A stretch of DNA of 64,000 bases from NCBI RefSeq assembly GCF_900130015.1, contig NZ_FQXS01000001.1, positions 248,001-312,000 of the forward strand. The letters are read 5' to 3'. Shown here one piece after another: positions 41,755 to 52,636 of this stretch. Origin of the DNA: Desulfofustis glycolicus DSM 9705 (lineage in GTDB: Bacteria; Desulfobacterota; Desulfobulbia; Desulfobulbales; Desulfocapsaceae). The notes beneath the pieces were generated by a model. It saw only the letters and a program-made list of their open reading frames with translations. It was not told the DNA's origin and did no database searches. A program made the position numbers and the translations under genes. Position 1 is the first letter of the stretch; the number at the start of each line of letters is the position of its first letter.

Positions 41755-42768
41755 TCAATAGCCGGTCGGGTTCTTCAGCTGCCAGTTCCAGCTGTCCCGG
41801 CACATCTCTTTGAGTCCGAGTTGAGCTTGCCAGCCGAGTTCACGGGCGGCCTTGGACGGGTCGGCCCAGCAGGCGGCGATATCGCCGGGACGACGGGGGG
41901 CGATACGGTATGAAACCGTTTTACCGCTGACCTCTTCATAGGCCCTGATAACGTCGAGCACCGAATAGCCGCGGCCAGTGCCGAGATTATAGGTCACCAG
42001 GCCCGGGTTTTCCTGCAGTTTAGTGAGCGCCTTGACATGCCCCCGGGCCAGATCGATCACATGGATGTAATCGCGCACCCCGGTGCCGTCAGGAGTCGGG
42101 TAGTCGTTGCCGAATACCTGGAGTTCAGCCAGCTCGCCGATCAGCACTTTGGTGATATAGGGCGTCAGGTTATTCGGCAGACCGGCCGGATCTTCGCCGA
42201 TCTGCCCGCTGTGATGGGCGCCCACCGGGTTGAAATAGCGCAGCAGAGCGACCTGGAACGTCGGCTCGGCTCGGTTGATGTCGCGCAGGATGTCCTCGAT
42301 CATCAGCTTGGTGCGGCCATACGGGTTGGTGCATGACAGCGGGAAGTCCTCGGTGATCGGTACCGTAGCGGGGTCGCCGTAGACCGTGGCCGACGAGCTG
42401 AAAATCAGCCGCCGAATACCGAATTCGAGCATCACCTCGCACAGGGTCAGGGTGGAAGTCAGGTTGTTCTGATAGTAGAGCAGCGGTTTTTCCACCGATT
42501 CCCCGACCGCCTTGAGTCCGGCAAAATGAATGACGCTGTCGACAGGCTCGGGGCTGTCGGCCAGGAGTTGCCGCACGCCGTCACGGTCTCGCAGATCGAC
42601 CACGGCCAGGCGGACCGACTGCCCGGCCAGCTGCTCGACGCGCCTGATCGCCTCTTCTTTGGCGTTGACCAGGCTGTCGATCACCGTCACCCGATAGCCC
42701 GCGGCAAGCAGTTCCAGGCAGGTGTGACTGCCGATATAACCGGCCCCGCCGGTAACCAAGATATGCAT
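41755..42768 (-). CDS. galE: UDP-glucose 4-epimerase
   Basis: 337-residue extended short-chain dehydrogenase. The Rossmann motif is ILVTGGAGYIGSHTCLEL, and the catalytic motif YGRTK appears in SCTNPYGRTKLMIEDIL with Ser in FSSSATVYG. RYFNPVGAH and the C-terminal RRPGDIAACWADPSKA are typical GalE. Interconverts UDP-glucose and UDP-galactose for surface polysaccharides. Monocistronic. Confidence 0.95.
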   Translation of the reverse strand: MHILVTGGAGYIGSHTCLELLAAGYRVTVIDSLVNAKEEAIRRVEQLAGQSVRLAVVDLRDRDGVRQLLADSPEPVDSVIHFAGLKAVGESVEKPLLYYQNNLTSTLTLCEVMLEFGIRRLIFSSSATVYGDPATVPITEDFPLSCTNPYGRTKLMIEDILRDINRAEPTFQVALLRYFNPVGAHHSGQIGEDPAGLPNNLTPYITKVLIGELAELQVFGNDYPTPDGTGVRDYIHVIDLARGHVKALTKLQENPGLVTYNLGTGRGYSVLDVIRAYEEVSGKTVSYRIAPRRPGDIAACWADPSKAARELGWQAQLGLKEMCRDSWNWQLKNPTGY

Positions 42769-42897
42769 GACACCCTCAATCGCTCAAGCTATTTTCCACT
42801 GGTTGTGTCGTACCCTCATTTGCTATAGTAACGGTTTGCAGCATAGACGTAAAAGATATCTGCAGGCAACCAAAAACCTTCATCGAGGAGAGCCGTC

Positions 42898-43083
42898 ATG
42901 CCCTATGTCAATATCCGCGTCGCCGGGACACTTACCAAAGAACAAAAAGAGAAAATCAGCAAAGGCGTCACCGACGTGATCTGCAGGGAGGCGGGCAAAC
43001 CGCCGGAAGCGGTCCTGATCTTTATCGACGAGGTCGAGCGCGACAATATCGCCAAGGCCGGCACATTGCTGAGCAACGGCTGA
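42898..43083 (+). CDS. 4-oxalocrotonate tautomerase family protein
   Basis: 61 residues, the classic size of the 4-OT superfamily. Pro2 becomes the N-terminal catalytic base after Met removal (MPYVNIRVAG), followed by LTKEQKEKISKGVTDVI, the usual helix, and VLIFIDEVERDNIAKAG. The physiological substrate is unknown; no aromatic-catabolism genes are near. It sits 6 bp before ligA and may be co-transcribed with it. Confidence 0.88.
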   Translation: MPYVNIRVAGTLTKEQKEKISKGVTDVICREAGKPPEAVLIFIDEVERDNIAKAGTLLSNG

Positions 43084-45093
<2,010 letters not shown>

Positions 45094-45151
45094 TCGGCCA
45101 GGAGGACATCGCGTCCCCGCAACAGCGGTTGCCGCGGCATGATTCGGCCGA

Positions 45152-45397
45152 TTATCGGTGTGTTTGTTGCCGCAAGTAGTCGACAATATCGTCGCTTTCA
45201 TACATAGAACGGTCACCGTCGATCAGAAACGGCACCATGGCCTTGCCGCCGATCTCCAGGACCGTCTGCCGGCCCGGGGTATTAGGAGCCGCGTCGATCA
45301 CCCGGTAATCCTCTCCTTCCTTCAGACCCAGCTCACGGGCTGCATCGAGCACCTTGCGACAAAACGGACAGCCGTCACGGACATAGAGTTCCAGCAT
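45152..45397 (-). CDS. Glutaredoxin-like protein
   Basis: 81 residues with the dithiol active site GCPFC (residues 9-13) at the start of a thioredoxin fold, then VLEIGGKAMVPFLIDGD with the conserved cis-Pro and SMYESDDIVDYLRQ. It resembles the glutathione-S-transferase N-terminal/glutaredoxin family. A glutathione synthase gene lies 1.7 kb away on the same strand, consistent with a glutathione pool. Confidence 0.82.
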   Translation of the reverse strand: MLELYVRDGCPFCRKVLDAARELGLKEGEDYRVIDAAPNTPGRQTVLEIGGKAMVPFLIDGDRSMYESDDIVDYLRQQTHR

Positions 45398-45431
45398 TGT
45401 TTCTCCTTTTCTGCAGTTCCCCGCGCCGCCG

Positions 45432-46202
45432 TCAGCTGCGCACCCCCGTCCCTCTGCTCAGTAAATACAGATTGGCAGCAAAGAGCAGCGTCCCGATCAG
45501 GAGCAGCATCGAGAGCCCGGTCCAAACCCCGATGTCAGCAACACCGAGAAAACCGTAGCGAAAGCCGTCGATCATGTAAATGATCGGGTTGGCCCGGGAG
45601 AGCACCCGCCAGAAATCGGGCAGCAGAGAGATTGAATAAAAAACGCCGCCGAGATACGTCAGCGGCGTAATGACAAAGGTCGGAATGATCGAGATATCGT
45701 CGAACTTTTTGGCAAAGATTCCATTGATCAGTCCGGCCAGTGCGAAGACGAAACTGGTCAGCACGGCAAAGGCCAGGATGAAAAACAGGTTGTGCGGCAC
45801 TATTCGGGAAAAACCGAGGCCGACCGCCGTCACCAGCACGCCGACACTGAGGCCGCGGACCATTGCGCCGGAAACATAGCCGAGCACGATCACCCAGTCC
45901 GGTGTCGGGCTGACCAGCAATTCTTCGATATTGCGTTGAAACTTGCTGCTGAAAAAACTCGACACGGCATTGGTATACGAATTGGTAATAATCGACATCA
46001 TGATCAGACCTGGCGCGATGAAAGACATGTAATCGTAGCCGTGGACATCGCCGAGCTGGGAGCCGATGAACGTACCAAAGATCAGAAAATAGAGGGTGGC
46101 GGTCACCACCGGCGGTACCAGAGTCTGAACCCAGATGCGGAAAATACGAGTCGTTTCCCGCCGGGCGATGCTGGCCAGGGATATGAGCTGTTCACCGATC
46201 AT
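45432..46202 (-). CDS. ABC-2 type transporter permease
   Basis: 256 residues with about six membrane helices (for example LVPPVVTATLYFLIFGTFIG, IAPGLIMMSIITNSY and LILAFAVLTSFVFALAGLI). NPIIYMIDGFRYGFLG is typical of YadH-like ABC-2 permeases. Overlaps the ATPase gene by 4 nt. Substrate unknown; related exporters handle lipids, polysaccharides or drugs. Confidence 0.9.
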   Translation of the reverse strand: MIGEQLISLASIARRETTRIFRIWVQTLVPPVVTATLYFLIFGTFIGSQLGDVHGYDYMSFIAPGLIMMSIITNSYTNAVSSFFSSKFQRNIEELLVSPTPDWVIVLGYVSGAMVRGLSVGVLVTAVGLGFSRIVPHNLFFILAFAVLTSFVFALAGLINGIFAKKFDDISIIPTFVITPLTYLGGVFYSISLLPDFWRVLSRANPIIYMIDGFRYGFLGVADIGVWTGLSMLLLIGTLLFAANLYLLSRGTGVRS

Positions 46203-47110
46203 TGCGTCATCCCCACGAAAATTTCCTCGAGCCGGTTGGCCTTGGGACGCATGGAAGCAACAATCAGTCCCTGCCGGTCGAGATGGGCGAACAGATCGTT
46301 GAGCGAGTGGTCCCGCGACAAAGTCACCTCCAGGGTCGACTCATCGACAATGGTGAACCGGTTGGCGTCAAACGGTTCGACCTCGCCGACCGGGCCGTTG
46401 AGGTCCAGGATAAATGTCTGCCGATCCAGTTTCTTCAGCAACTCCCGCTTATCGGTATGGGAAATCAGCCGACCGCCAGCGATAATGCCGATACGATTGC
46501 AGAGCTGCTCCGCTTCCTCCAGGTAATGGGTGGTCAGGATGATGGTCCGTCCTTCCCGATTCAGGTCCTCCAGAAATTCCCACATACCGCGGCGCAACTC
46601 GACATCGACTCCGGCCGTCGGTTCGTCGAGAATCAGCAACTTCGGGTCGTGGACCAGCCCCCGGGCGATCATCAGCCGTCGCTTCATGCCACCCGACAAC
46701 TCTCGAGCCTGCACGTTCCGTTTTTCCCAGAGTCCCAGCTGACAGAGGTAGTGTTCAGCCCGGTCGGCCGCCCGCCGCCGCGGGATACCGTAATAGCCGG
46801 CCTGCTGACAGACAATGTCCTGCACCTTCTCGAAGATCGAGAAATTCATCTCTTGGGGCACCAGGCCGATCAGCCGCTTGGCCGCCGAAAAATCACGATC
46901 GATATCGATACCGAAAATCCTGACGGTGCCGGACGTCTTGAAGACCAGTGAGGTTATGACACCGATGGTTGTCGTCTTGCCGGCGCCGTTCGGTCCGAGT
47001 AGGCCGAAGAACTCCCCTTCACGGACCTGGAGCGAAATGCCGCTGATCGCCTCGACCCCGCCACGATAGGTCTTGCGTAGGTCGCTGATCTCCAGAGCCG
47101 GCACACTCAT
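46199..47110 (-). CDS. ABC transporter ATP-binding protein
   Basis: 303 residues. Walker A GPNGAGKTTT, the signature RELSGGMKRRLMIARGL, Walker B LLILDEPTAGVDVELR and H-loop LTTHYLEEAEQL are intact. A C-terminal extension of about 80 residues resembles YadG-type exporters. Pairs with the permease gene that follows, and its start overlaps the gshB stop. Confidence 0.93.
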   Translation of the reverse strand: MSVPALEISDLRKTYRGGVEAISGISLQVREGEFFGLLGPNGAGKTTTIGVITSLVFKTSGTVRIFGIDIDRDFSAAKRLIGLVPQEMNFSIFEKVQDIVCQQAGYYGIPRRRAADRAEHYLCQLGLWEKRNVQARELSGGMKRRLMIARGLVHDPKLLILDEPTAGVDVELRRGMWEFLEDLNREGRTIILTTHYLEEAEQLCNRIGIIAGGRLISHTDKRELLKKLDRQTFILDLNGPVGEVEPFDANRFTIVDESTLEVTLSRDHSLNDLFAHLDRQGLIVASMRPKANRLEEIFVGMTQ

Positions 47111-48015
47111 GAGTCGGCACGTGCACGTGCGCTGAGCACGCTCAGGTAATCGACGATCTCGGCGGCGAGATCGCGGCGATCGAGCCGGCCTATCTGCTTG
47201 ATACCGGTCGGACAGGTGATGTTGATCTCGGTGAGCCGCTCACCGATAAAATCGAGGCCGGCGAAATGGATGCCGTGGTCGACCAACCAGGGACCGACCC
47301 TGTCGACAATCTGTTGCTCCGTCTGCGACAGCCCGCAAGAAATGGCCTCGCTGCGGGCAAAACTGGCATGAAATCCCTGCCGCGGCCGGCGCAGCGCCGC
47401 GCCGAGGAATTGATCACCGAGCAGCAGGACTCGTTTATCGCCGTCGTAGACATCTTCGAGGAAGCTCTGCACCATGGCCGGATACTTGCCGTCTCCGGTA
47501 AACAGCCGCAACCGATCATTATCTGGCGTCTCGATCCGTTCCACCGATCGGCCTTGGAAACTGTCCAGCGCCTTGAGCACGCAGGCGCCGTGGCCGGCGA
47601 CAAACTCTGCCAGCAGCGAGGGGTCGCTGGCTACCATTGTCGGTGGCATATACTCGGCAAATCGGAGGGCGATCAGCTTTTCATTGAAATCGCGCAGCGC
47701 CGACGGCTCGTTGACGACAGCGGCACTGGTCAGCGAAAGCAACTGGGTGGCATAATGGAAGGCCAGGTCATACGGCGGCTCTTTGCGCATCAGAACCAAG
47801 GTGTGATCGTCAAGCGCGGTCCGCTCACGACGGCCATCGGCGCCAAGCGTCCAGGCCATCGCCGCACCATCGAAAAACAGCTCTTCAATGGTAGTGGTGG
47901 CAACGACAATGCCGCGCCTACGAGCGGTCTCGATAATCGCCAGCGTCGTATCCGTTTCCGGATTCAATTCCGCCAGCGGATCAAGCACCGCCAGCCACTT
48001 TTCTTCCATGTTCAC
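47107..48015 (-). CDS. gshB: Glutathione synthase
   Basis: 302 residues, slightly short for the family. The N-terminal LDPLAELNPETDTTLA and MRKEPPYDLAFHYATQLL are family signatures, followed by VNEPSALRDFNEKLIAL. The ATP-grasp domain has KALDSFQGRSVERI, AGLDFIGERLTEINITCP and GIKQIGRLD. Adds glycine to gamma-glutamylcysteine. gshA is not nearby. First gene of gshB-ABC ATPase-permease, overlapping by 4 nt. Confidence 0.88.
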   Translation of the reverse strand: MNMEEKWLAVLDPLAELNPETDTTLAIIETARRRGIVVATTTIEELFFDGAAMAWTLGADGRRERTALDDHTLVLMRKEPPYDLAFHYATQLLSLTSAAVVNEPSALRDFNEKLIALRFAEYMPPTMVASDPSLLAEFVAGHGACVLKALDSFQGRSVERIETPDNDRLRLFTGDGKYPAMVQSFLEDVYDGDKRVLLLGDQFLGAALRRPRQGFHASFARSEAISCGLSQTEQQIVDRVGPWLVDHGIHFAGLDFIGERLTEINITCPTGIKQIGRLDRRDLAAEIVDYLSVLSARARADS

Positions 48016-48439
48016 ATCCTCGTTGCAATGGCAACCGGCACGTCTTTTTCCCTGCCGATCACCTGATAGACAGCCTGCCTGCCGTGAGTCCCTGCGATAC
48101 GATAATCAACTTTCAAAAATTTTCCAGTCGCTCGGTTTTATCAAACGTTCGCCGACAACAAAGCTTAACCCACATTTTGTATTTTTGACAAGAGTCCCCT
48201 CGGGTTGGCTGGTCCTGCCGGAGACTGCATCGTGAAGGCTCGGCGGTCAGGCCATGGCTGGCCTGTCTGCCGGCCCCGCAGGCCAGCCGATCAGGCCGCA
48301 GCGCAGCAGCCGGAGGTAGGACCGGCCAGCCCTCCGCGATGACGCCGATTTAAATTGTTCGTTGTGACGTCTTGTCATGTGGGCTAATAAAAATCATATT
48401 TGCGGGCGAGGCCAGCGCAATCGGATTATATTGCTATCC
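48016..48439. other. GC-rich intergenic region with nested inverted repeats
   Basis: About 424 bp between gshB and the PBP1b gene. A perfect 10-bp inverted repeat (GGCTGGCCTG 48256-48265, CAGGCCAGCC 48279-48288) is nested between looser outer arms (GGCTGGTCCTGCCGG near 48203 and AGGACCGGCCAGCC near 48317-48331). This could be a structured leader RNA or a decayed repeat. I found no known RNA family. Confidence 0.4.
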
Positions 48440-50737
48440 ATGTTTCGCTTATCAAAATCACGCCTCTTCATGCTGCTGACCCTCGCGATAGCCCTGCTGC
48501 TGACCGTTGGGGCAGTGAGCTATCTGCGCATACTGGACGAGGAGATCCGGAACCGCTTCGAGAACAAGCGCTGGTCCCTGCCGGCAATCGTCTACGCCCG
48601 GCCACTTGAACTCTATCCGAGTTTGCAGCTGTCCCCGAAGATGCTCGAAAGCGAACTGCTCCTTGGCGGCTATCGCCGTGAAAACCGGCCGGAAGGCGCC
48701 GGCAGTTACACCCGTACCGACAACACCATCGAGTTGACCAGTCGCAGTTTTCACTTTCCTGATGGCCAGGAACCCTCGCACCGGCTGGTCATCACGTTTG
48801 CCGGCGATCAGATCGCCGCACTGAACGATGCCGCCACTTCCCAGCCGGTGTTGTCGGCTCGCCTGGATCCGATGCGGATCGGCAGTTTTCACCCGCGTGT
48901 CCATGAGGATCGGATCGTCGTCGATCGCGAATCACTGCCTGATCTGCTGGTGGAGACCCTGCTGCTCATCGAGGATCGCTCCTTCTACGACCATCACGGC
49001 GTCTCGCCGCTGGCCATCGCCAGGGCATTGGTCGCCAACATCACGGCCGGCGAGATCGTTCAGGGCGGCAGCACCCTGACACAGCAGCTGGTGAAAAACC
49101 TCTTCCTTGATCGTGAACGCTCCCTGCTTCGCAAGGCCCGTGAGGCGATCATGGCGGTGCTGCTGGAACGCCGCTACCCGAAAGACGAAATTCTGACCGC
49201 CTATGCCAACGAAATCTTCCTCGGCCAGGACGGCAACCGGGCCATTCACGGATTTGCCCTGGCAAGCACCTATTATTTCAAGCGAACGCTCGACGACCTG
49301 CGGCCCGACCAGATTGCCACGCTGGTCGGCATGATCAAAGGGCCGTCCTACTATGACCCCTATCGGCATATCGATCGCTGTCGGCAACGACGGGACCTGG
49401 TGCTCACCGCCATGGCCGACCACGACCTGATCGACACGGAACACATGGAACGCTCTCTGGCCCAGCCGTTGACCGACGTCGATCTGCAGAGAAGCGGATT
49501 GAACCGGTTCCCCGCATTTCTCGGTCTGGTTCGCCAACAACTGGCCGAGGACTACCGGGAAGAAGACCTGACCGGCGACGGTCTGCAGATCCTGACCACC
49601 CTGGACCCGCATGTCCAGTTGCAGGTGGAAGAAAACCTGCAGCGCACCATCGATGACCTGAGCACGAAAGAAGATGACGCGCTTGAAGGAGCCGTCGTCG
49701 TCACCACCCGGGAAACCGGCGAAGTACTGGCCCTGGCCGGCGGGAAGGTGCCGGCCAGGCACGGTTTCAACCGCGCCCTGCAGGCCCGGCGCCCGATCGG
49801 CTCGTTGATCAAGCCGGCAATTTATCTGGCCGCCCTGAATCATGGCTATACCCTGGCCAGCCCGCTGCTCGACGCGACGATCACCGTCAACCCCGGCTCC
49901 GCCGACCAATGGCAACCCAAAAACTACGACCACCTGGAACACGGCCGGGTCCCGCTCGTCACCGCACTGGCCAACTCCTATAACCTGGCCACGGTTCGCC
50001 TCGGTCTCGACCTCGGACTGGAGCGCGTCATCGAGGCCATTGACGCACTCGGCTACCAGGAATCGTTGCAACCGTTACCCTCGCTGCTCCTCGGTGCTGT
50101 CGAGATGACCCCGCTGGATGTCTGCACACTCTACCAGACCATCGGTGCCGGCGGTTTTTCCACAACGTTGCGGGCTATCGACAGCGTTATGACGGCCGAC
50201 CACCACCTACTCACCCGGTATGGAGTTTCGATTGAACAGCGGATCTCGCCGGAGATAACCTTCCTGCTGACGCACGCCTTGCAGCGGGTCGTCAGAGAGG
50301 GCACCGGCGCCGCCCTGCTGCGTTCGCCCCGTCTGCGCGATTACGGCATCGCCGGTAAGACCGGCACCACAGACGGCCTGCGTGACAGCTGGTTCGCCGG
50401 TTTCACCGGCGACCACCTGGCCGTGGTCTGGCTCGGCAATGACGACAACACCCCGGCTGGAATTACCGGGTCGGCCGGCGCGATGCGCGTCTGGCAGCAC
50501 ATCATGGAATCGATACCGACAGCGCCGTTGGAACCGGTCGCGCCATCGTCCATCGAATGGCTGCGGATCAACCGGCAGACGCTGCGCCAGGCGCCGTGGT
50601 TCGACAACGACACCATGACCCTGCCGTTTATCGCCGGCAGCGGCCCGATACCGGAAAATAACCGCACGCCGGTCGGCGAAACCATCGACCGGACAATCAA
50701 AGGACTCTTCGATTCACTCAACGATCTTTTGCGCTGA
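48440..50737 (+). CDS. mrcB: Penicillin-binding protein 1B-type bifunctional peptidoglycan synthase
   Basis: 765 residues from the ATG at 48440; an in-frame ATG at 48377 adds 21 unlikely residues. There is one N-terminal membrane anchor (LFMLLTLAIALLLTVGAVSYL), then a UB2H-like region. The glycosyltransferase domain has EDRSFYDHHGVSP, GGSTLTQQLVKNLFL and RRYPKDEILTAYANEIFLGQ. The transpeptidase domain has SLIK (RPIGSLIKPAIY), SYN (ANSYNLATVRLG) and KTGTT. Polymerises and crosslinks peptidoglycan in the periplasm. Confidence 0.92.
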   Translation: MFRLSKSRLFMLLTLAIALLLTVGAVSYLRILDEEIRNRFENKRWSLPAIVYARPLELYPSLQLSPKMLESELLLGGYRRENRPEGAGSYTRTDNTIELTSRSFHFPDGQEPSHRLVITFAGDQIAALNDAATSQPVLSARLDPMRIGSFHPRVHEDRIVVDRESLPDLLVETLLLIEDRSFYDHHGVSPLAIARALVANITAGEIVQGGSTLTQQLVKNLFLDRERSLLRKAREAIMAVLLERRYPKDEILTAYANEIFLGQDGNRAIHGFALASTYYFKRTLDDLRPDQIATLVGMIKGPSYYDPYRHIDRCRQRRDLVLTAMADHDLIDTEHMERSLAQPLTDVDLQRSGLNRFPAFLGLVRQQLAEDYREEDLTGDGLQILTTLDPHVQLQVEENLQRTIDDLSTKEDDALEGAVVVTTRETGEVLALAGGKVPARHGFNRALQARRPIGSLIKPAIYLAALNHGYTLASPLLDATITVNPGSADQWQPKNYDHLEHGRVPLVTALANSYNLATVRLGLDLGLERVIEAIDALGYQESLQPLPSLLLGAVEMTPLDVCTLYQTIGAGGFSTTLRAIDSVMTADHHLLTRYGVSIEQRISPEITFLLTHALQRVVREGTGAALLRSPRLRDYGIAGKTGTTDGLRDSWFAGFTGDHLAVVWLGNDDNTPAGITGSAGAMRVWQHIMESIPTAPLEPVAPSSIEWLRINRQTLRQAPWFDNDTMTLPFIAGSGPIPENNRTPVGETIDRTIKGLFDSLNDLLR

Positions 50738-50771
50738 CCAGGCACCTCTTGCCCAACCGATGGAAACCGCC

Positions 50772-51242
50772 ATGTCCTCATTACCGACAACCACCCGCTT
50801 TCTCCTCATTGGTGCTCTCCTGCTGCCGCTGACCGCCTGCGTGACGCACTATCCCGAACAACCGCCCTCCGTACCGCCTCGGGGACCCGAGATTCGCACG
50901 ATTCCCGCACCACCGCCACCACCGAAACCGGCCCCAGTACCGGCGCCGACTCCGGCACCACCGGTTGCCGGACCTGCCGCCCCTCTCTATGCCGAGGCTG
51001 AAACCGCCCTGCAGGCCGGCAACTATCAGGCAGCGGAGATGCTGTTGCAACGGGCCCTGCGCATCGAACCGCGCAACCCCCGCTACTGGTACGCCCTGGC
51101 CCGCACCACCGCCCAGCAGGGCAACCACCGGCAGACCGTCCAGTTCTGCCTGAAAGCCGCCAGCCTGGCCGGCAACGATAGCCAGCTGACACATCGCATC
51201 CGGTCCCTGCAGGAGCGGGCGGAACGGGCGCTACAGCAGTAA
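50772..51242 (+). CDS. TPR-like lipoprotein
   Basis: 156 residues: a signal peptide with lipobox (LLLPLTAC, Cys about 23), a long proline/alanine-rich linker, then one or two TPR-like helices (YAEAETALQAGNYQAAEMLLQRAL and NPRYWYALARTTAQQGN). Likely an outer-membrane- or periplasm-facing lipoprotein working with the adjacent PBP1b, as envelope lipoproteins such as LpoB do, but no LpoA/B homology is visible. An in-frame ATG at 50760 is the other start. Confidence 0.75.
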   Translation: MSSLPTTTRFLLIGALLLPLTACVTHYPEQPPSVPPRGPEIRTIPAPPPPPKPAPVPAPTPAPPVAGPAAPLYAEAETALQAGNYQAAEMLLQRALRIEPRNPRYWYALARTTAQQGNHRQTVQFCLKAASLAGNDSQLTHRIRSLQERAERALQQ

Positions 51243-51320
51243 TCACGGCCGACTCGACAAACTGCAATCAATGATTTCCCGACGTTGCACGTTGCGTAGC
51301 AATTTCGTCCTCAGCAAAAC

Positions 51321-51358
51321 AAAAAGCCCTGTAACCGAAAATGGTTACAGGGCTTTTT
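51321..51358 (-). terminator. Strong bidirectional intrinsic terminator
   Basis: Perfect 16-bp inverted repeat (AAAAAGCCCTGTAACC, loop GAAAAT, GGTTACAGGGCTTTTT). It has a T tract on both strands, so it can end the tRNA-secG transcript from the right and the PBP1b-lipoprotein transcript from the left. Confidence 0.93.
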
Positions 51359-51366
51359 GTTGAATT

Positions 51367-51452
51367 TGGTGCCGAAGGCGAGACTCGAACTCGCACGACC
51401 GTGGGTCACTACCCCCTCAAGATAGCGTGTCTACCAATTCCACCACTTCGGC
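51367..51452 (-). tRNA. tRNA-Leu (anticodon GAG)
   Basis: 86 nt on the minus strand including an encoded CCA. The acceptor arms GCCGAAG and CTTCGGC pair, the T arm contains GTTCGAGTC, and the long variable arm is class II as in tRNA-Leu. The anticodon loop TTGAGGG reads GAG, decoding CUC/CUU. It lies directly downstream of secG, the same arrangement as secG-leuU in E. coli. Confidence 0.95.
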
Positions 51453-51464
51453 AACAATGATCTC

Positions 51465-51860
51465 TTACTGGGCCGGCGTCTCCCCCTGTTGCTCCGGCTG
51501 TGCCGCCTGCGGTTCGGCGGCGGCCGGTGCCGTTTCCGAACCTTCGGGTATAGCCAGTTGCGCTTCCTGCTCGGCGGTGGTCTCGACTGCCGGTTTCTCC
51601 AGAACCGCACCGCTCATCACCGAGCCGGTGCTGTTCTGCGAGGAAATATAGGCCAAGGCGACCGAAGTAACCATGAAGATGACCGCCGAAAGGGTGGTAA
51701 TCTTATTGAGAAGCGGCAGCGGGCCTTCGGTGCCGAACAGCGACTGGCTCGAACCGCCGAAGGTGGCACCGATGTCTGCGCCTTTACCGTGCTGCAGCAG
51801 CACGATGCCGATCAAAAACAGGCAGACGACGACGTGAACGATTATCAGCAAGGTTTCCAT
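51465..51860 (-). CDS. secG: Preprotein translocase subunit SecG
   Basis: 131 residues from ATG 51860; an upstream in-frame start overlaps tpiA. Two transmembrane helices (LLIIVHVVVCLFLIGIVLL and LNKITTLSAVIFMVTSVALAY) flank the conserved cytoplasmic loop QHGKGADIGATFGGSSQSLFG. The tail is a long Glu/Ala/Pro-rich region. SecG stimulates SecYE translocation. It follows tpiA by 4 bp and is followed by tRNA-Leu. Confidence 0.93.
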   Translation of the reverse strand: METLLIIVHVVVCLFLIGIVLLQHGKGADIGATFGGSSQSLFGTEGPLPLLNKITTLSAVIFMVTSVALAYISSQNSTGSVMSGAVLEKPAVETTAEQEAQLAIPEGSETAPAAAEPQAAQPEQQGETPAQ

Positions 51861-51864
51861 CTGA

Positions 51865-52626
51865 TTAACTACTCGTAAAATGAATAATCCGCCCGAACGT
51901 GTCAACGTCCAAGGCGGCTCCGCCGACCAGGGCGCCGTCGATATCGGGCTGCGCCATCAGTTCATCAATAGTGGTCGGTTTGACCGAGCCACCATACAAT
52001 ATTCTCGTTTGCGCGGCAATATCTTTTTCGAACAGATCGGCCAGCAACGTGCGGATAAAGGCGTGCGCTTCCTGGGCCTGGTCGTTGGAGGCCGTCTTGC
52101 CGGTACCGATCGCCCAGACCGGCTCATAGGCAATGGCAACCCGGCCCATCCGATCCGCAGCGATGTCCGCCAGCCCTTTTCTGATCTGCTCCTCCAGGAC
52201 GGCAAACGTCTGGGACTTTTCCCGCTGGTACAGCGTTTCTCCAATGCAGAGGATGGCCAGCAGGCCGAAATCCAGGGCGCCCTTCAGGCGACGGTTGATC
52301 AGCTCATCGGTTTCCCCGAAAATCTGTCGCCGCTCCGAGTGACCGACCAGGGTCGCCGTCGCTCCCGCATCACGCAACATCACCGGGGATATCTCCCCGG
52401 TAAAAGCGCCCTTGCCTTCCCAGCAGACATTCTGCCCGGCCAGGATGATCGGTGCATCGCCAATGGTGTGCGCCACCTCGCTGAGCACCGTGAACGGCGG
52501 TGCCAGCAGCACGTCCCGATCGCTCACCCCGCGGCAGGCGGCAGCGATACCGGCGGCCAAGTTGCAGGCATCAATCAAGACGCCGTTCATCTTCCAGTTT
52601 CCGGCTATCAATGGTTTTCTCGACAT
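51865..52626 (-). CDS. tpiA: Triosephosphate isomerase
   Basis: 253 residues from ATG 52626 (AAGGAG 6 nt upstream; the upstream in-frame ATG at 52650 overlaps pgk). Active-site segments: AGNWKMNG (Lys), LVGHSERR (His) and AYEPVWAIGTGK (Glu), with the phosphate loop YGGSVKP. Interconverts DHAP and glyceraldehyde-3-phosphate. Part of the gap-rimI-pgk-tpiA-secG cluster. Confidence 0.96.
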   Translation of the reverse strand: MSRKPLIAGNWKMNGVLIDACNLAAGIAAACRGVSDRDVLLAPPFTVLSEVAHTIGDAPIILAGQNVCWEGKGAFTGEISPVMLRDAGATATLVGHSERRQIFGETDELINRRLKGALDFGLLAILCIGETLYQREKSQTFAVLEEQIRKGLADIAADRMGRVAIAYEPVWAIGTGKTASNDQAQEAHAFIRTLLADLFEKDIAAQTRILYGGSVKPTTIDELMAQPDIDGALVGGAALDVDTFGRIIHFTSS

Positions 52627-52636
52627 AGCGCTCTCC

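Noticed and set aside
41449-41913. Plus-strand ORF between the hydrogenase operon and galE
   Set aside because: No domain; it spans the operon promoter region and overlaps galE in antisense.
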